The position numbers and the translations under genes were made by a program. DNA of 64,000 nucleotides. Origin: Dillenia suffruticosa (lineage: Eukaryota > Streptophyta > Magnoliopsida > Dilleniales > Dilleniaceae). Under the pieces are notes generated by a model. That model did not search any database. It worked only from the letters and a program-made list of their open reading frames with translations, and was not told where the DNA came from. The stretch covers positions 16,395,001 to 16,459,000 of the forward strand of contig JAVTVX010000021.1 in NCBI GenBank assembly GCA_033439265.1, in the 5' to 3' direction. This document shows, in pieces, positions 33,240-45,464 of this stretch (position 1 is the first letter of the stretch; the number at the start of each line of letters is the position of its first letter).

Positions 33240-36233
33240 ATGCCAAAGAAGATAGGAGTGAACAGCAAAGCCGAAGCGGCTAGGGCTCGGAAGAGCGCCA
33301 CCGAAGCCGAGCGGAAAGACCGCGAGTCTCGCGAGAAGGAAGACCAGTACTGGCGAGAAGCCGAGGGCGGCAAGTCACGCGCTGCCAAGAAGCGGGAAGA
33401 AGAAGCCGAGCGGAGAGCCGAAGCCGCGGCTAAGAAAGCGGAGACTCGGCTTCTAGCCGAGCAGGAACAGAAGGAACTGGAGAAGGCGGCAAAGAAGCCG
33501 GATAAGAAAGCAAATAGGGTTTCGATTCCGCTGCCGAAGGTGACGGAGGTGGAGTTGAGGAAGAGGAGAGAGGAGGAGGAGGAGAGGATGAAGCAGAAAT
33601 CTGAGGAGGTGAAGAAAAGGCAGAGTCGGACCTCGGAGGAGGAGGAGTATGAGAAGATGGTGCTTGTGGCGAACACCAATAGGGATGATTCGATAATTGA
33701 AGCGCGGTCTGTTGAGGATGCGATTGCTCAGATTAGTATTGCAGAGCCCTTGCCTGTTGATCGGCACCCAGAGAGGAGGCTTAAAGCGTCCTTTAAGGTG
33801 AGGTTTTGTGTTTTGAATTCGTCGAACTTGGGTTTTTAATTTGCAGGTTTTGTCAATTGTATGTTCTATATGTTGATTTGTTTGAATTGTGGAGCATGTG
33901 GTTTCGTATCATTGGTTTGTAGTTAAATCATGGTTTTTCTTGCTTTGAAGTTATGTTGATTATGCAAAAGTTGAGCTTGATTCTGATTTTCATTGTGAAT
34001 TATGTTTACTTGCTAACTGAATCCCTCAGTTTTATTGAATATAGAGCATGGATGTATTGACACCCATGTGATGATGCACGCAGTTTGTAAATATTTGTTT
34101 GATGCAGAACTAGGGTTTGTTGTTAAATTAGGGTTTCTTTTGGGGAGTGTTTGAAGCTTATGTTGATTAAGATTTTCATTTTGAATTGTTGTTACTTGCT
34201 AACTGAATTCCTTAGTTTTATTGAATACATAACATGGATATGATATGATGATCCACGCAGTTTGTAAATATTAGTTTGATTTTAGAACTAGGGTTTGTAG
34301 TTAAATTAAGGTTTTCGGGGTTTGAAGCTTATGTTGGTATACAAGTTGAGTGTGATTGTGATTTTCATTGTGAATTATTGTTATTTGCTTTCTGAATCCC
34401 TTAGTTTTAATGAATATAGAGCATGGATGTGTTGACATTGATATGTTGATGCCTGCCGTTGGGATATAAAAGTTTGATTTTAGAATTAGGGATTTCAGTT
34501 CGAGGTTTATGTGGATTATAGTGTTTTGGTTAATCAGTGGTTTTAACTTGTTCAGTTCTGGAGGATGTCTCTACTGGGATAGGTTTAATGATGCAGGTGG
34601 CTTGGAATTGCTAGTCCTGGTTGATAGTTTTGCTACGTTTTTGTGGTTTAAAGGTTATGTGGATAGTCGATCCGATTTTTTAATGGGCTTTGAGAATTTG
34701 AATGTGTCTCAAGTTTTGTGGATTGGTATTTCTTAGTTGCTAAATTTCTTGATCTGATAGGTGCTATTTAATAAGGGGATTCAGATTTGTTTCGTAGGCA
34801 CTATTTGAATTATAATATCTTCGCGATTTCCATGATGCAATTATGCATTGAAATATTAATTAATAGTTGCAAAAATCTCTAAGTGCGGAGTGCTTCTCAC
34901 CTGTAATGATAAAATTTGTAATGGTACATACCAGCTATTGGTATTTGATTTAGTTTGATTATCTAATTAATTGATTGATTTTGCTTGTAGCAAAATGGTG
35001 AAAGGTTATTGGCTTCAGCTGTTTGGAGTGTATCCTAAACACTGATTTCATTGCAAGTAAAGGGTTCTGCAAGAATCTATATTGGAGTGTATCCTAAACA
35101 CTGATTTCACTCTCCCCCCCCCCCCACTGAGACACTCAACGATGATTTCATCTGTGTTATATATATGTTCATAATCTCTCTCTGTCTCTCTGTAAAGCCA
35201 GAATAAGCCAGCTTATTTTATTATTTTCCCTTTTCTTGTTACTGCTATCTGTCTTTGTTATTTTTGTTTAATGGTGCATTATTGTCATGTACCTACTATT
35301 TCTTGCTAGTAGCACTAACTACTTGGGATATAATGACTTCTCTGGTGACTGTTATTTAATGCTCCTTATTTTTTTAGGCTTTTGAAGAAGCCGAGCTCCC
35401 CAGGCTGAAGGAAGAGAAACCAGGTCTTACCCATAACCAATACAAGGACATGATATGGAAGTTATGGAAAAAATCTCCTGACAATCCTCTGAATCAGGTT
35501 AGTGGTTGCCCAAGTCATGATGATCCATTTGTGACCTTGGATTAGTATCATTTGTCGCTTTGTCACGTAACTCGAGCAGAATTATGAATTACGTTATGTA
35601 GGAAACAGGTACACTCAACTCAACTAAGGCTTGGTTATAATAAGTTGAGGTCGGCTATATGAATCATCCTTTTCCATTCAGGCCTATTTAAAGCCATGTC
35701 ACTGTTAAGATAAAAGTTGGCATATTGTGATTAACCATCTTTTCTAGAATTTTCTTCTGAGAGGGACATTCTCTTGCCTCTTTCTATTATATCCAACTCT
35801 ACTTATATTTTAACCCTTTGAAATTATTTTCTTAATATAGAATGGATCTTCTGAGGTTAATTTGGGTGGCAACTTTATTAGGTTTTGGATTGATGTCCTA
35901 CATATCAATCCTCTGAAAGGAATAATCCACAACTTGTCCACTTTAAGCTAATCCAACCTGGCGATGATTGAAACTGAAATTGCATGGAATCGCTCTCTCT
36001 TGGAATGTTGCAGCGGAGTTATGCCGCTATCTAACTGAAAGTGGAGCAGGAGTGTTCTGTGGTCATAATTGAGCTGTTTTATTTTATTTTATTTTACTTT
36101 TTTAAACTTAACATATATTCATGTCTTTGAGTAATTTTTGTTCTTAGATGAATCTTACCTAATTAAATCTGAGTTCTCCTCATTTCATACTCATAGCATT
36201 CTCAATTGGTGTTTGCAGATTGCTGCAGAGTAA
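33240..36233 (+). CDS. CCDC124-like coiled-coil protein
   Basis: Homologue of animal CCDC124 and yeast Lso2, small basic proteins that bind idle 80S ribosomes and help them resume translation. Three exons join in phase: 33240-33797, 35378-35497 and 36219-36233, giving 230 aa, close to the 223 aa of human CCDC124. The N-terminus PKKIGVNSKAEAARARK is the family hallmark and is followed by a long charged helix (residues 20-140, rich in Lys, Arg, Glu and Ala). The C-terminal domain carries RHPERRLKASFKAFEE, LPRLKEEKPGLTHNQYKDM and WKLWKKSPDNPLNQ. The last exon encodes only IAAE and the stop. Intron 1 is 1.58 kb and contains diverged tandem repeats. The - strand open frames across exon 1 are composition shadows. 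The plant role is inferred from the family. Confidence 0.93.
33912..34520. repeat. diverged tandem repeat in intron 1 of the CCDC124-like gene
   Basis: Three copies plus a partial fourth begin near 33912, 34109, 34287 and 34491, spaced about 180-200 bp. Shared words in order are gggtttgt(t/a)gttaaat, gaag(c)ttatgttg, gattttcatt, gctaactgaat, ccttagttttat and gcatggat. The copies are diverged by substitutions and small gaps. Confidence 0.85.
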
Positions 36234-38436
36234 GAGTGTTTGATCTGATTCCCTGAATCACATGCAAGATCATATCTGGATACCATCCTGGATAATGGAT
36301 GTTACCTTTTTCAGCTGCATCAGAGCTTTTAATTATGGTCTATGAGGTTGTTGAGCTTGTTGTGTTTTTTGTTCAAGAAATTCTTCTAATATTCAAATAA
36401 CTTGATCAACATAAATTATAAAGATTCTATGCATCTTTGGCTCTCTCCATATATTGCACCTGACCCAGTTTATGTTATTTTTATCATGGTACTGCTATGT
36501 TAATCTAGATTATTCAAGAAGCCATTAAACAGCATAAATATGATATGAGAATTGAAAGAGCCGGTCCATTGCTAAGCTTTCTAGGGCCAATCTACTACCA
36601 AGTATTTGAAGCTTCGGCTACAGGTTGTGAGCTTTTGAAACAAAACATTTCCATCGTTATTCAATTGACCATGTGCTTTTTCTCACTATGCAATTGAATG
36701 TGTCTGGTCTAATTTTACCAATTACTAGCATTGATGTCTACCATTTTCTTAGACATCCATGTGAGCTGTGCCATCTTCTGAGTCCCATATTTATCATAGA
36801 ATATTGAACTCACTCTGGTACCATTCACTTATTTTCTTCCATAAATAAGGTTTGATATGGTATGGTGAGTTAGTGTACATGTGGATTTCTTTTCATTTAG
36901 TGACCGAATCTACCTCCAATAAAGTCATTAGTAATCTCACATGGCTGGACTGGCCAATTGAACAAAACTTGAGGGTGGCACAACGCTAGTCTGAAAAGAG
37001 CCACTCCTAATTGTATGATTTATTCACTTTCAGACTTGATAAAGAAGGCTGTTAATTTGTTGATATATACTCTTTAGATGGTAACAAAAAGGTTCTTTAA
37101 TCAATTGCTGGGAAGGAGCTGCTCTCTAATTGGGTAGTTCAATTACTTTTGGACCAAATGGGAAGAGTGGCAGTGTTAGATAATTTAGTTGGTGAACAAT
37201 GGAAGTGGAATCATGTCCTAGGATGTACCAGAGGGTTACATGACTGGAAATAATCTCTACTGTGTGGTTTAATCACCTTTGACTAAAAAAATGGTGGCAC
37301 TCACGTGGTTTTCATCTTCATTCGCATTTTGCTTGCACTTTGTATTGAATTGATCTTCTTCAAGAGGCTTCTAAAATGTTATTGAAACTGGAAAAAACAC
37401 CTTATGATTATCGCTAGGTCAGATCAGGATAAGAGATGACACTCACTAGTGGCAATTGACATGAAATGAAGAGGTATGGGTGTGGAGCTTAACAATAACA
37501 GATGCCTAATGCTCGGCTGTCTACCTCCATTCACCTACCATGTCTTAGCAAATGAAGGTCCTTAACAAGCCACCTCCATTTCTCCCAATGCCATTTATAC
37601 GTGCAACAACAAATCAAGAATCCTTTTGGTATACTTGAAACCTGGAGCAAAAATTTACCTCATCACTTGTTAATAGGACAATTGGATTAGAGTCCTGGAG
37701 CGAGAAGATTTGTCCTACCACTCTGCCATTTCATTTGGGGGGAGAGAGGTGGATCCAATTTCATCGAGGCCATTATTGAAATTCAAGACAAAATTCTATC
37801 TCACTATCAACTAAACAAAATAGAATGTGTCCTAATTCATCCAAAAAAAAAAAAAGAAGAATGTGTCCTAATGCTTTTAAGCTGCTAATGGATTTACAAA
37901 CTAAGCCAAGCTTTATCTTCTCTCCTTCAACCATCCAAGTCCTCAACGCGACAATCTGCCTTTGAGTGCTACCCTTCGTTTTCAACCTGAACATGCCATG
38001 AAAATGCAGTTATGATAATAACAAGGACTGCATAATCAATCAATATAAGAGCTCAAAGCTTGCACATGAACTACATGATGGAACATATAGAGAAGTATTC
38101 ATTTGAAACATGTGAAGTAGCAATTACAATCCTGTCTCTACTATGATTTTGCTGTGGAGACGTAGTTATTCTTCACAGCTTTACTGTGTCGGCTGCTTCC
38201 AATGGAGTTGAACATCATTATAAGCACCCACCAACCGTTAGTAAATGCTCAAACTCCTACACTAACCGTTCTAGTTTATGAAGAGGGACCACACATTAAT
38301 TGAACTATAACTCATGGTGTCCATAGACAGAATAGGCTGTCGCATCACTCCAGAGGAGATAAAAGCCAGGAATATGAGGAAATGCTGCGGATACTGCGAT
38401 GGGCGTGCCTGACAATCACAAGGAATCTTGTTAACA
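36234..38436. other. intergenic; one exon-like open stretch
   Basis: At about 36509-36698 an open frame follows a ctag acceptor-like site and reads IIQEAIKQHKYDM and AGPLLSFLGPIYYQ; I do not recognise it and it has no partner exons. An oligo(A) run lies near 37843. The region near 38100-38436 is likely the promoter and leader of the kinase gene. No other gene seen. Confidence 0.45.
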
Positions 38437-41400
38437 ATGGTCAGAAGTCCAAGGATCGAGCTCCGTATCCTGTCACTTCTGAAGGCCAAAACAGTGAAGA
38501 GAAGGACAATCATCATTGGCCTGAATTCCGATACCTGCAGTAGAGAGATGCTGCTCCGATTTCTCACATTGGTAGCAAGGTCAGGTGACAATGTGCTCGC
38601 TGTTCATGTTCAAGAACTGGATGATGGATTTGATCCCAACACCTTTCACATTCATGAGGATCTCTGCAAGACTAAGCAGGTTAGTGAAGCAGGTTGGTGC
38701 ATAGCAAAATTTAAGGAGAAAGAAGTAGAATTGCTAATCTGGATTACGTGTTGAATTGCTTACCTGCAGGTAGATTTCCAAGTAAAGGTTTGTATAGGAG
38801 AGTCATTCCTTTCTGAATTGACAAAACAAGTACGTGTGAACTTTGCAACGATACTTGCCCTTGGATGCAGCACTCCATGGTAACAACACTCATTCTCTCT
38901 CTCTCTCTCTCTCAAAAGTCCTATTATATGTGTGAATCTTTTGCAGGCCTCAAGATTCATTTATCACGAATTGCTTAAAACATTTGCCTCCCACATGCTC
39001 CCTTCTGATAATTGATAAAGGAGGAAGAATCTTAATTCAGAGACAAGGGACCTCCCAGCAAGGAACTCCAATTGAAATTCTCCAAAAAAATCTCTCATCT
39101 CCATTGAAATACAATTCCTTTGAACATTCAGATGTAAATCATCAATTACAGAAATCATTGACCATGCCATCTTCGGATTCAGATCGTCAGTTGAAGAAAC
39201 TTCTAAATGTGTCCTCAGTTGAAACCAGCCATCACTTCAAGAAGTCACTCACCATGCCATCTTCCCCAACATCTTCATCAGCGCGACAAACTAAAAGTAC
39301 TATACCTCGTAGTGTCAAGAAAATGTCGCATTTCTCAGAGAACACAACACAGAAGCTGTTCGAGAGATTGTCAATCTTAGAAGCCGAAGGAAGCAGCAGA
39401 AGATTTACACTAGAAGAGCTGATTTCTGCAACCAAAAATTTCAGTCCTATGATGGTGATCGGAGAGGGTGGGAACAGTATGGTCTACCGAGCAAGCCTAG
39501 ATGATGGTAGGCCCGTGGCAGTGAAAGTCCTTAAGGCCTCGCGTTGGGCAGCAGAGGATCTTCTTCAAGAAGTTGAGATGTTGGGAAGTTTGAAGCATGA
39601 GAATATAGTTTCACTTGTTGGGTATTGTTACTGTACAGAGATGCATGCGGTTGTTTGCGATCTACTTAAGGAAAGCCTAAAGAGGAAACTGAAACAACTT
39701 GGGTGGAGAGAGCGGATAAAGGTTGCAATAGGTGTTGGGAGGGCATTGGAGTACCTCCACTCAAGCATCCCTCCAATAATTCACAGGGATGTCAAATCCT
39801 CTAATATTCTCCTTACTGAAGATTGTGAACCTCAAGTAAGTCCGATTTTTTGTTGTTCCGTTCTCCGTTGTTTCCAATTTACACTTTACCAATAAAGAAA
39901 TATGTGGGCAGCTTATTGTAAGAAATTCAAGGTTTTGCTCCCTATGTTTCATCATAATGATTCTAGGACCAAACTAACATCGACATACATGATCAGAATT
40001 AATCATAGGATGGAATCTGTTTTTGGCCGGCTTTGACTGAGAACTTGTTACTTGATGCAGAGGAATAGGTGAGCTAAGCACAGAGGTTTTCTGTTTTGAT
40101 GTTTACATTTCAGCTATCAGATTTTGGAGCAGCAATTAAACATCAGAAGTCTCAGCAACTTTCACCAAATACAAAGCCATTGCATGTTGTCGGAACCTTT
40201 GGATACCTGGCTCCAGAATATATGATGTATGGAAAGGTCGATGAAAAAATAGATGTATACTCGTATGGGGTTGTACTGCTGGAACTTATCACGGGAAAGG
40301 AGGCTATTCAGACAAGTCAGATGTCTAAACATGAAAGCTTAGTACTATGGGTAAGAGGAGAACTTTATTCTTCAATCTAAGTCGTTGAGAGAATGGCATC
40401 AAAGTCCTTAGTATCAAGGCCATTTGACTTGCAGGCAAGGTCCTTACTTAACTGTGGCCTGTGTGAACGGCTATTCGACCCCAAACTCCAGGGGGACTAC
40501 AACAAGGAAGAGATGAAAAGAATGATGATAGCGGCCCGACTTTGCCTCATGCACTCATCTTCTAGGAGGCCTACAATGAAGACTGTACGTTCCCTTTCCT
40601 TTAACTAGAGGTTTTGGCCATTATCAATATTTTCGTTGGTAAGAATTAAAATGAAAAAAGAGAAAAAAAAAGAGGTTAATTTACTTTAAATCTTGAATTT
40701 AAGTTCTCTCACCCTACACACTATGCAAGGTAATGTAACCTGGCCTCGACAAAATATAAAATTCCCTACAACCAGACACGAAAATATCATTGCTGCATAA
40801 ATCTTCAGACAATTTATAAATGGATCTTTTCACCCCCAACATTGAAATGTCTGCAAATGATTAATTGCTCCAGCAGTTCTAGTGCACCTCTCCCTATGCA
40901 AATGCCCAATGTGAAAGGTTCTCTATCCATTTATGGGCTGGCCCTGAGGAAGTTTTTATAATCCCTATAGAGTTTGTTACCGTGGGATCGTTACCTAACA
41001 GTTACTATTATACTGTCTCATTTCACAAACCAAAAAATCATCTAACTATTATAAATCTTATTAATATTAATACCCATAAAAATTAAAGAAATTCCTTGTG
41101 CATATGGTGAAAACCTAGGATCTTGCCCCATGTATATGGTTGTGGGGCTATTGCACATATATATACCGGATGGAAATTGAATGGAAGTACCCAAAATATA
41201 TATACCGGATGGTTTGCTGTGACATTAAACGGTACTAAGGTCTTCACCATTTAAAAGTACATTTGATCTTCGCGTATGCTTTCACATTTTCGATATTTTC
41301 TTTATGTTACCAGAGATAATATGTGGCACAAATGATCCAATTTAGGGTTTATTTCATGTGGCAGATACTAAAGTTTTTGGAAGAGCCAGACTACTGGCTA

Positions 41401-41505
41401 AAGATGCAAAGGGAGAGAGACGAGTTCCTTGATGGTGTCAATTCAAAAGGCGAATCCTGGTTTTCAAGATTCGAAAATGACACAGATTCTGATGGAACGG
41501 CATAG
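38437..41505 (+). CDS. receptor-like cytoplasmic kinase with N-terminal USP-like domain
   Basis: A plant soluble Ser/Thr kinase that joins a universal-stress-protein/adenine-nucleotide-hydrolase-like fold to a Pelle-type kinase domain. Six exons join in phase: 38437-38679, 38770-38879, 38947-39835, 40114-40350, 40435-40584 and 41365-41505, giving 589 aa. The USP-like part covers about residues 20-145 ([28 protein letters not shown]). A Ser-rich linker with a repeated KSLTMPSS motif follows. The kinase domain starts near residue 270 ([14 protein letters not shown]), with a Gly-rich loop [18 protein letters not shown] (ATP lysine), [11 protein letters not shown] (catalytic loop), DFG opening exon 4, [10 protein letters not shown] and [16 protein letters not shown]. 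All key residues are present, so it should be active. No signal peptide or membrane segment is seen. The substrate is unknown. Confidence 0.94.
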
Positions 41506-42880
41506 CTTTTACTCTCTCTACCACATACATCATAAATCAAAGGAATTTATGGATTGCGGGGTCGAATTCTTGTCCAAAATGAAGGTACTGCAAATGGGTA
41601 TTGTGTGGTTTAAATAAAAATAGTTTCTGCAAATGGGTATTGTGTGATTTGAGATGTAAATATGTCTAAGTTGAGTGATTAATGGATTTCATTCAATAAT
41701 GGGGTTTCAAGTTTCAACTGTAAGTTCTGATATGGATTTTGCATTTTTCATTTTGCAATTTCCCTATACAAATACAACTGGAGAAAAGAATAAACAAGTC
41801 CATTGCATTCATATGCAGAATAAAAGCCCTAAAAGCTTTGCATTGAAAATTCTGGGATTTGAGATTGAAATTTTTGGGAATTGAACCGAATTGAGGGGTT
41901 TATAATTAAAATGAACATATTAGGATTTAGGTGTTTAAATAAAGTTGGGAATTCCAAGACGTCGTTGTTTTAATCACTATCCAGCATGTCAGAAATTTGC
42001 GTTTTGAATGAAAATTGTGTATGGCAGTATTTTCCTATCAGATAGAGGCCATAAAAAAACTAGTATTTCTGTTCCTTGAAGCTGTCATTCAAACAACAAG
42101 GATGTGAAAACTCCAACATCCAGCACATCCGCCTCAAGGTTCTCCAACTACTACTGCTATTTGCTTGGCTATGAAAAGTAGAATATTGTCCTTAATCCGA
42201 CAATGCTTGTATGAAAACTGGTGTAACTTCTACTTCTAAAACTCAGGACAAAGAATGCGAAAGAGAGGCTTATTAGAAGAGGTGAAATAAAACACTTCTT
42301 CGCCATATTAAACTCTTTTTTCCCCTCTCCCTGTGCTCTCTAAAGCTTTCAAACCATGTACAAGTCCACAAATGCAGAAACCTATAGGCCTCTGCCGCAA
42401 GCTTGAAACTTTTCTTGTTCTGATATTTGCCCAAATTGGTAGAGTTCAAAGTGTTTAATGTGATTTTCTTTTGATTACAAAAAGGGTAGAAGGGAAAAAT
42501 GCCCGGCGCAAAAATGAATAGCTAGCAACAATGATCATTGTTACTGTCAACCGTTGATGGTGACTTGGTGGACTTGGTCTTCCTGCATATAATATATCCT
42601 GCAAATTTTCCTCATTAAGAACAATCTGGTCATTTTCTTCGAAGTTGATGTTTCAATCCTTAAAACATATGGGTGTTTCAAAGAGAAGTTGTGTTTTAAT
42701 AGATTGTTCATAAAGAAAAGTGGGACTATTTTGGACAGATCCACTAAACAATTTTCTGCACAGAATTTAAAGTATATCAAATTTGTGCTTTTTATTAAAG
42801 ATCCAACGATATGTGACAGTACATGAATCAAATAAGAGACAATGAGATGTTGCCAATTGTTTTTTTGTTCCAGAATTGGC
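41506..42880. other. convergent intergenic region
   Basis: Lies between the 3' ends of the kinase (+) and the SKU5-similar gene (-), so it holds both 3' UTRs. The words tgcaaatgggtattgtgtg occur twice at about 41590 and 41630. No gene. Confidence 0.6.
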
Positions 42881-45305
42881 TTATGCAGCTCGACCACAGC
42901 GAAGCACGTTCTTTGGAATGGGATACTCATCCCTATATGACTTGGAAGTTGTATAAACTCGGAGGTAAAATTGTTGTCCTAGGTATTGCCTTGCCCAATA
43001 TTCACTTCTCAGGTTCCACATTCCCACATTATCGAGTGCTACATATACAGCGGTCCACGACCTAGGATATACCTGCAACATAAATCATGAACTCTCTCAA
43101 TGCTAACCTTCGTACATTCGATATTAAAGATATCAATGTTCAGAGGAGTCCCATACCTGAGTAGTGCAGCGTGGAATTGCATCATGAAGATTGTACTGTT
43201 TTCGATTTGCAGGGGTCCATACTCCTCCATCCATTCTGCAATTGAAAAACAAATGAGTCAAGGGTCCATCCATCAATTCCTAGTAATGTTCCCAGGCCCA
43301 TTTTTCTTGCATGGTCTTACCCTACAACGAAGAAAGAATAACCATTGAGATGCCAACTTTGGACAATTCCCTCATGATTTTGAAACACAATTTCAATAAA
43401 TGCTCTATAGTCCACACCCATGACAGATGTGTCAAGATACATTTGCTTCTTAGGCGGGTAATCTGCAATGCTTCCAACCCGAAAAACCCCTGAAATGTTG
43501 AAGTAATCTGCAAGCTTAAGAGGTGTGTCAGCTGGAACAAATGACACCTGATTCACTGCATATCTCTGCTTGCCGCCAATCAGCCCTGCTGAATTTGCGA
43601 GCACGATTGTACTTGTGACCTTGATCTGACCATAATGGTATGATCCTTGAGGGTTCGGTCTTGGTCCACTAGCTGTCAAATTAGTCCTAATATTCACCGA
43701 AAAGAAGAAAAATGATTGAAAATTTTGTTATTTCAGATATGTGAAAGCAGGAGATCTTGAATTCAAATCTATGCTTACCTGATGGCACGAGCCTGGTTAA
43801 GAGACCAACCAATTTCAATAGTTGGTCCACTGGGAGGTAGGCCAGAAACGAGGCTTTTGGAGTTGCTATAGTGAAGTGTGCCTGTGGTCATGTGCACTTC
43901 CTTTGTGAAACGGGTCGAGGCAACAATGTAGTAGTCTTGATCAGCCTGATCAGCCATGACTAGAACAGAATAGGACTGTCCAACATGGACATCGAGTGAT
44001 GAGAACTCAACTTGCATTGTGTGTGTTCCTTCAACTTCAACAAGCTTCATATTGTGGCCTTGAATTCTGAAGTTAAGAGTGTTTTGTAGGCCAACATTTG
44101 ATATCCTAAACCTGTAAGTCTTTCCTGCAACACAACAAAAATGACATCCAATCACCTTTAGTAAACTATACATAATTTAGCATGAACTTAATCCTAGTAG
44201 GGATTTGTAAATACACCTTTCTTAACTGTGAAATGTGCACCATTTGGTCCTTTACCATTGATCAGTATTCCGTCAGGGGGGTGAAGCATCTGACCCCCAT
44301 CTAGAATGGTCCTTAGTTTCTGTCACATCACGGACATTCATCCTTGATATTGCATTTAGTTTTAATAGAAACAATTTTTAGCTTACAAATTTCCAAATTT
44401 TAAAAAATTGGACAATGATGAGCAGAGAATATTACCTTATGGTCCTTTTTGTACCAATCGCCAATAAGAACAGTGAAATCGCCATCAGGGTTCACGAATG
44501 GAACAGGAATCAGAGGCCTGCTGAGAATTCTAACTCCTCCAAATCCACCAGCTGCCTTGTGGAATGCAAGAGATGGGAAGTAGAAAAAGCTTCCAATTTG
44601 GTCTTTCACATGTAGAATGTAAGTGAAGTTCTTTCCCGAAGGAATTGGACAAGTTGATCCATACACACCATCTTCAAATGAATTTTTCCTCTGCTGAATT
44701 CCGTTCCTAGATCACAGAATTATAATCCTAGTAATTTGATTCACAAATATTTGGAATTTCTCAATTTACCGTATCTTATTCATGAGTTTGAAAGTCGAAT
44801 CTATTGATCTAAATATTTCTTTTTTGTTTTAAACGGTTCAATTATTAAACAAGACATAATATTACGAAAGCTTTTCGAGAAAATGTTTCACGACAAAAAA
44901 CTATTTCTCTTTGTGGAATGAGATTGAAACAGACCACATGAATGAGGTTGAAAACCTAAAAGACACATGCCAAAGCCAAAACTCTAGGGTTGGCCTTTAT
45001 AACCTTATTGGTTAAACAGCACATTAGCAAGTCATGTAATATAAACTACAAAAAGACCAAACGTTACAAAATAAAACACCTTACCTTTATACGTTGGTTT
45101 CAAAATTTAGTTAAAGATCAAAAAGGCTGCTGGAAAAATTCATGATGGTGGTCTTACCATGCAATGAGAAAAGGCTCTGGCAAGTTGTTGAAGACATTGA
45201 TAATGAGATTGTCATTGGTGACACAGTAGATATCGGGGCCTGGAAATTGCCCATTAATAAGAATTCCCTGCAACAGTTTAAACAACCATATTTTAACATG
45301 ATCAC

Positions 45306-45336
<31 letters not shown>

Positions 45337-45464
45337 ACCTGCTGAGGAACACCAAGAGGGGAGATGGTACCATAAGTGATATTCCAGGTGAAGAATCTAT
45401 AAGGGTCTTCAGCATTAACAAGAGCCAGCAGCGGAAGAACTAAAACAAATAAACTAACCCCCAT
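42881..45464 (-). CDS. SKU5-similar (SKS) multicopper-oxidase-like protein
   Basis: Secreted apoplastic protein of the SKU5-similar/pollen NTP303 group, related in fold to ascorbate oxidase and linked to directional growth, root and pollen-tube walls. Eight exons join in phase: 45339-45464, 45158-45267, 44436-44706, 44217-44319, 43779-44124, 43321-43686, 43157-43235 and 42881-43072, giving 530 aa. The signal peptide is residues 1-18 (MGVSLFVLVLPLLALVNA), then three cupredoxin-type domains: DPYRFFTWNITYG, KDQIGSFFYFPSLAFHKAAG, GKGPNGAHFTVKKGKTYR and MKLVEVEGTHTMQ. The C-terminus PIPKNVLRCGRAA is characteristic. The HxH copper clusters of true oxidases are not retained (YFPSLAFHK instead of WHGH), as is usual for SKS proteins, so oxidase activity is unlikely. 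Length is normal. Confidence 0.95.

Noticed and set aside
33188..33767. 163-codon and 104-codon frames on the - strand
   Set aside because: Exact antisense shadows of exon 1 of the CCDC124-like gene.
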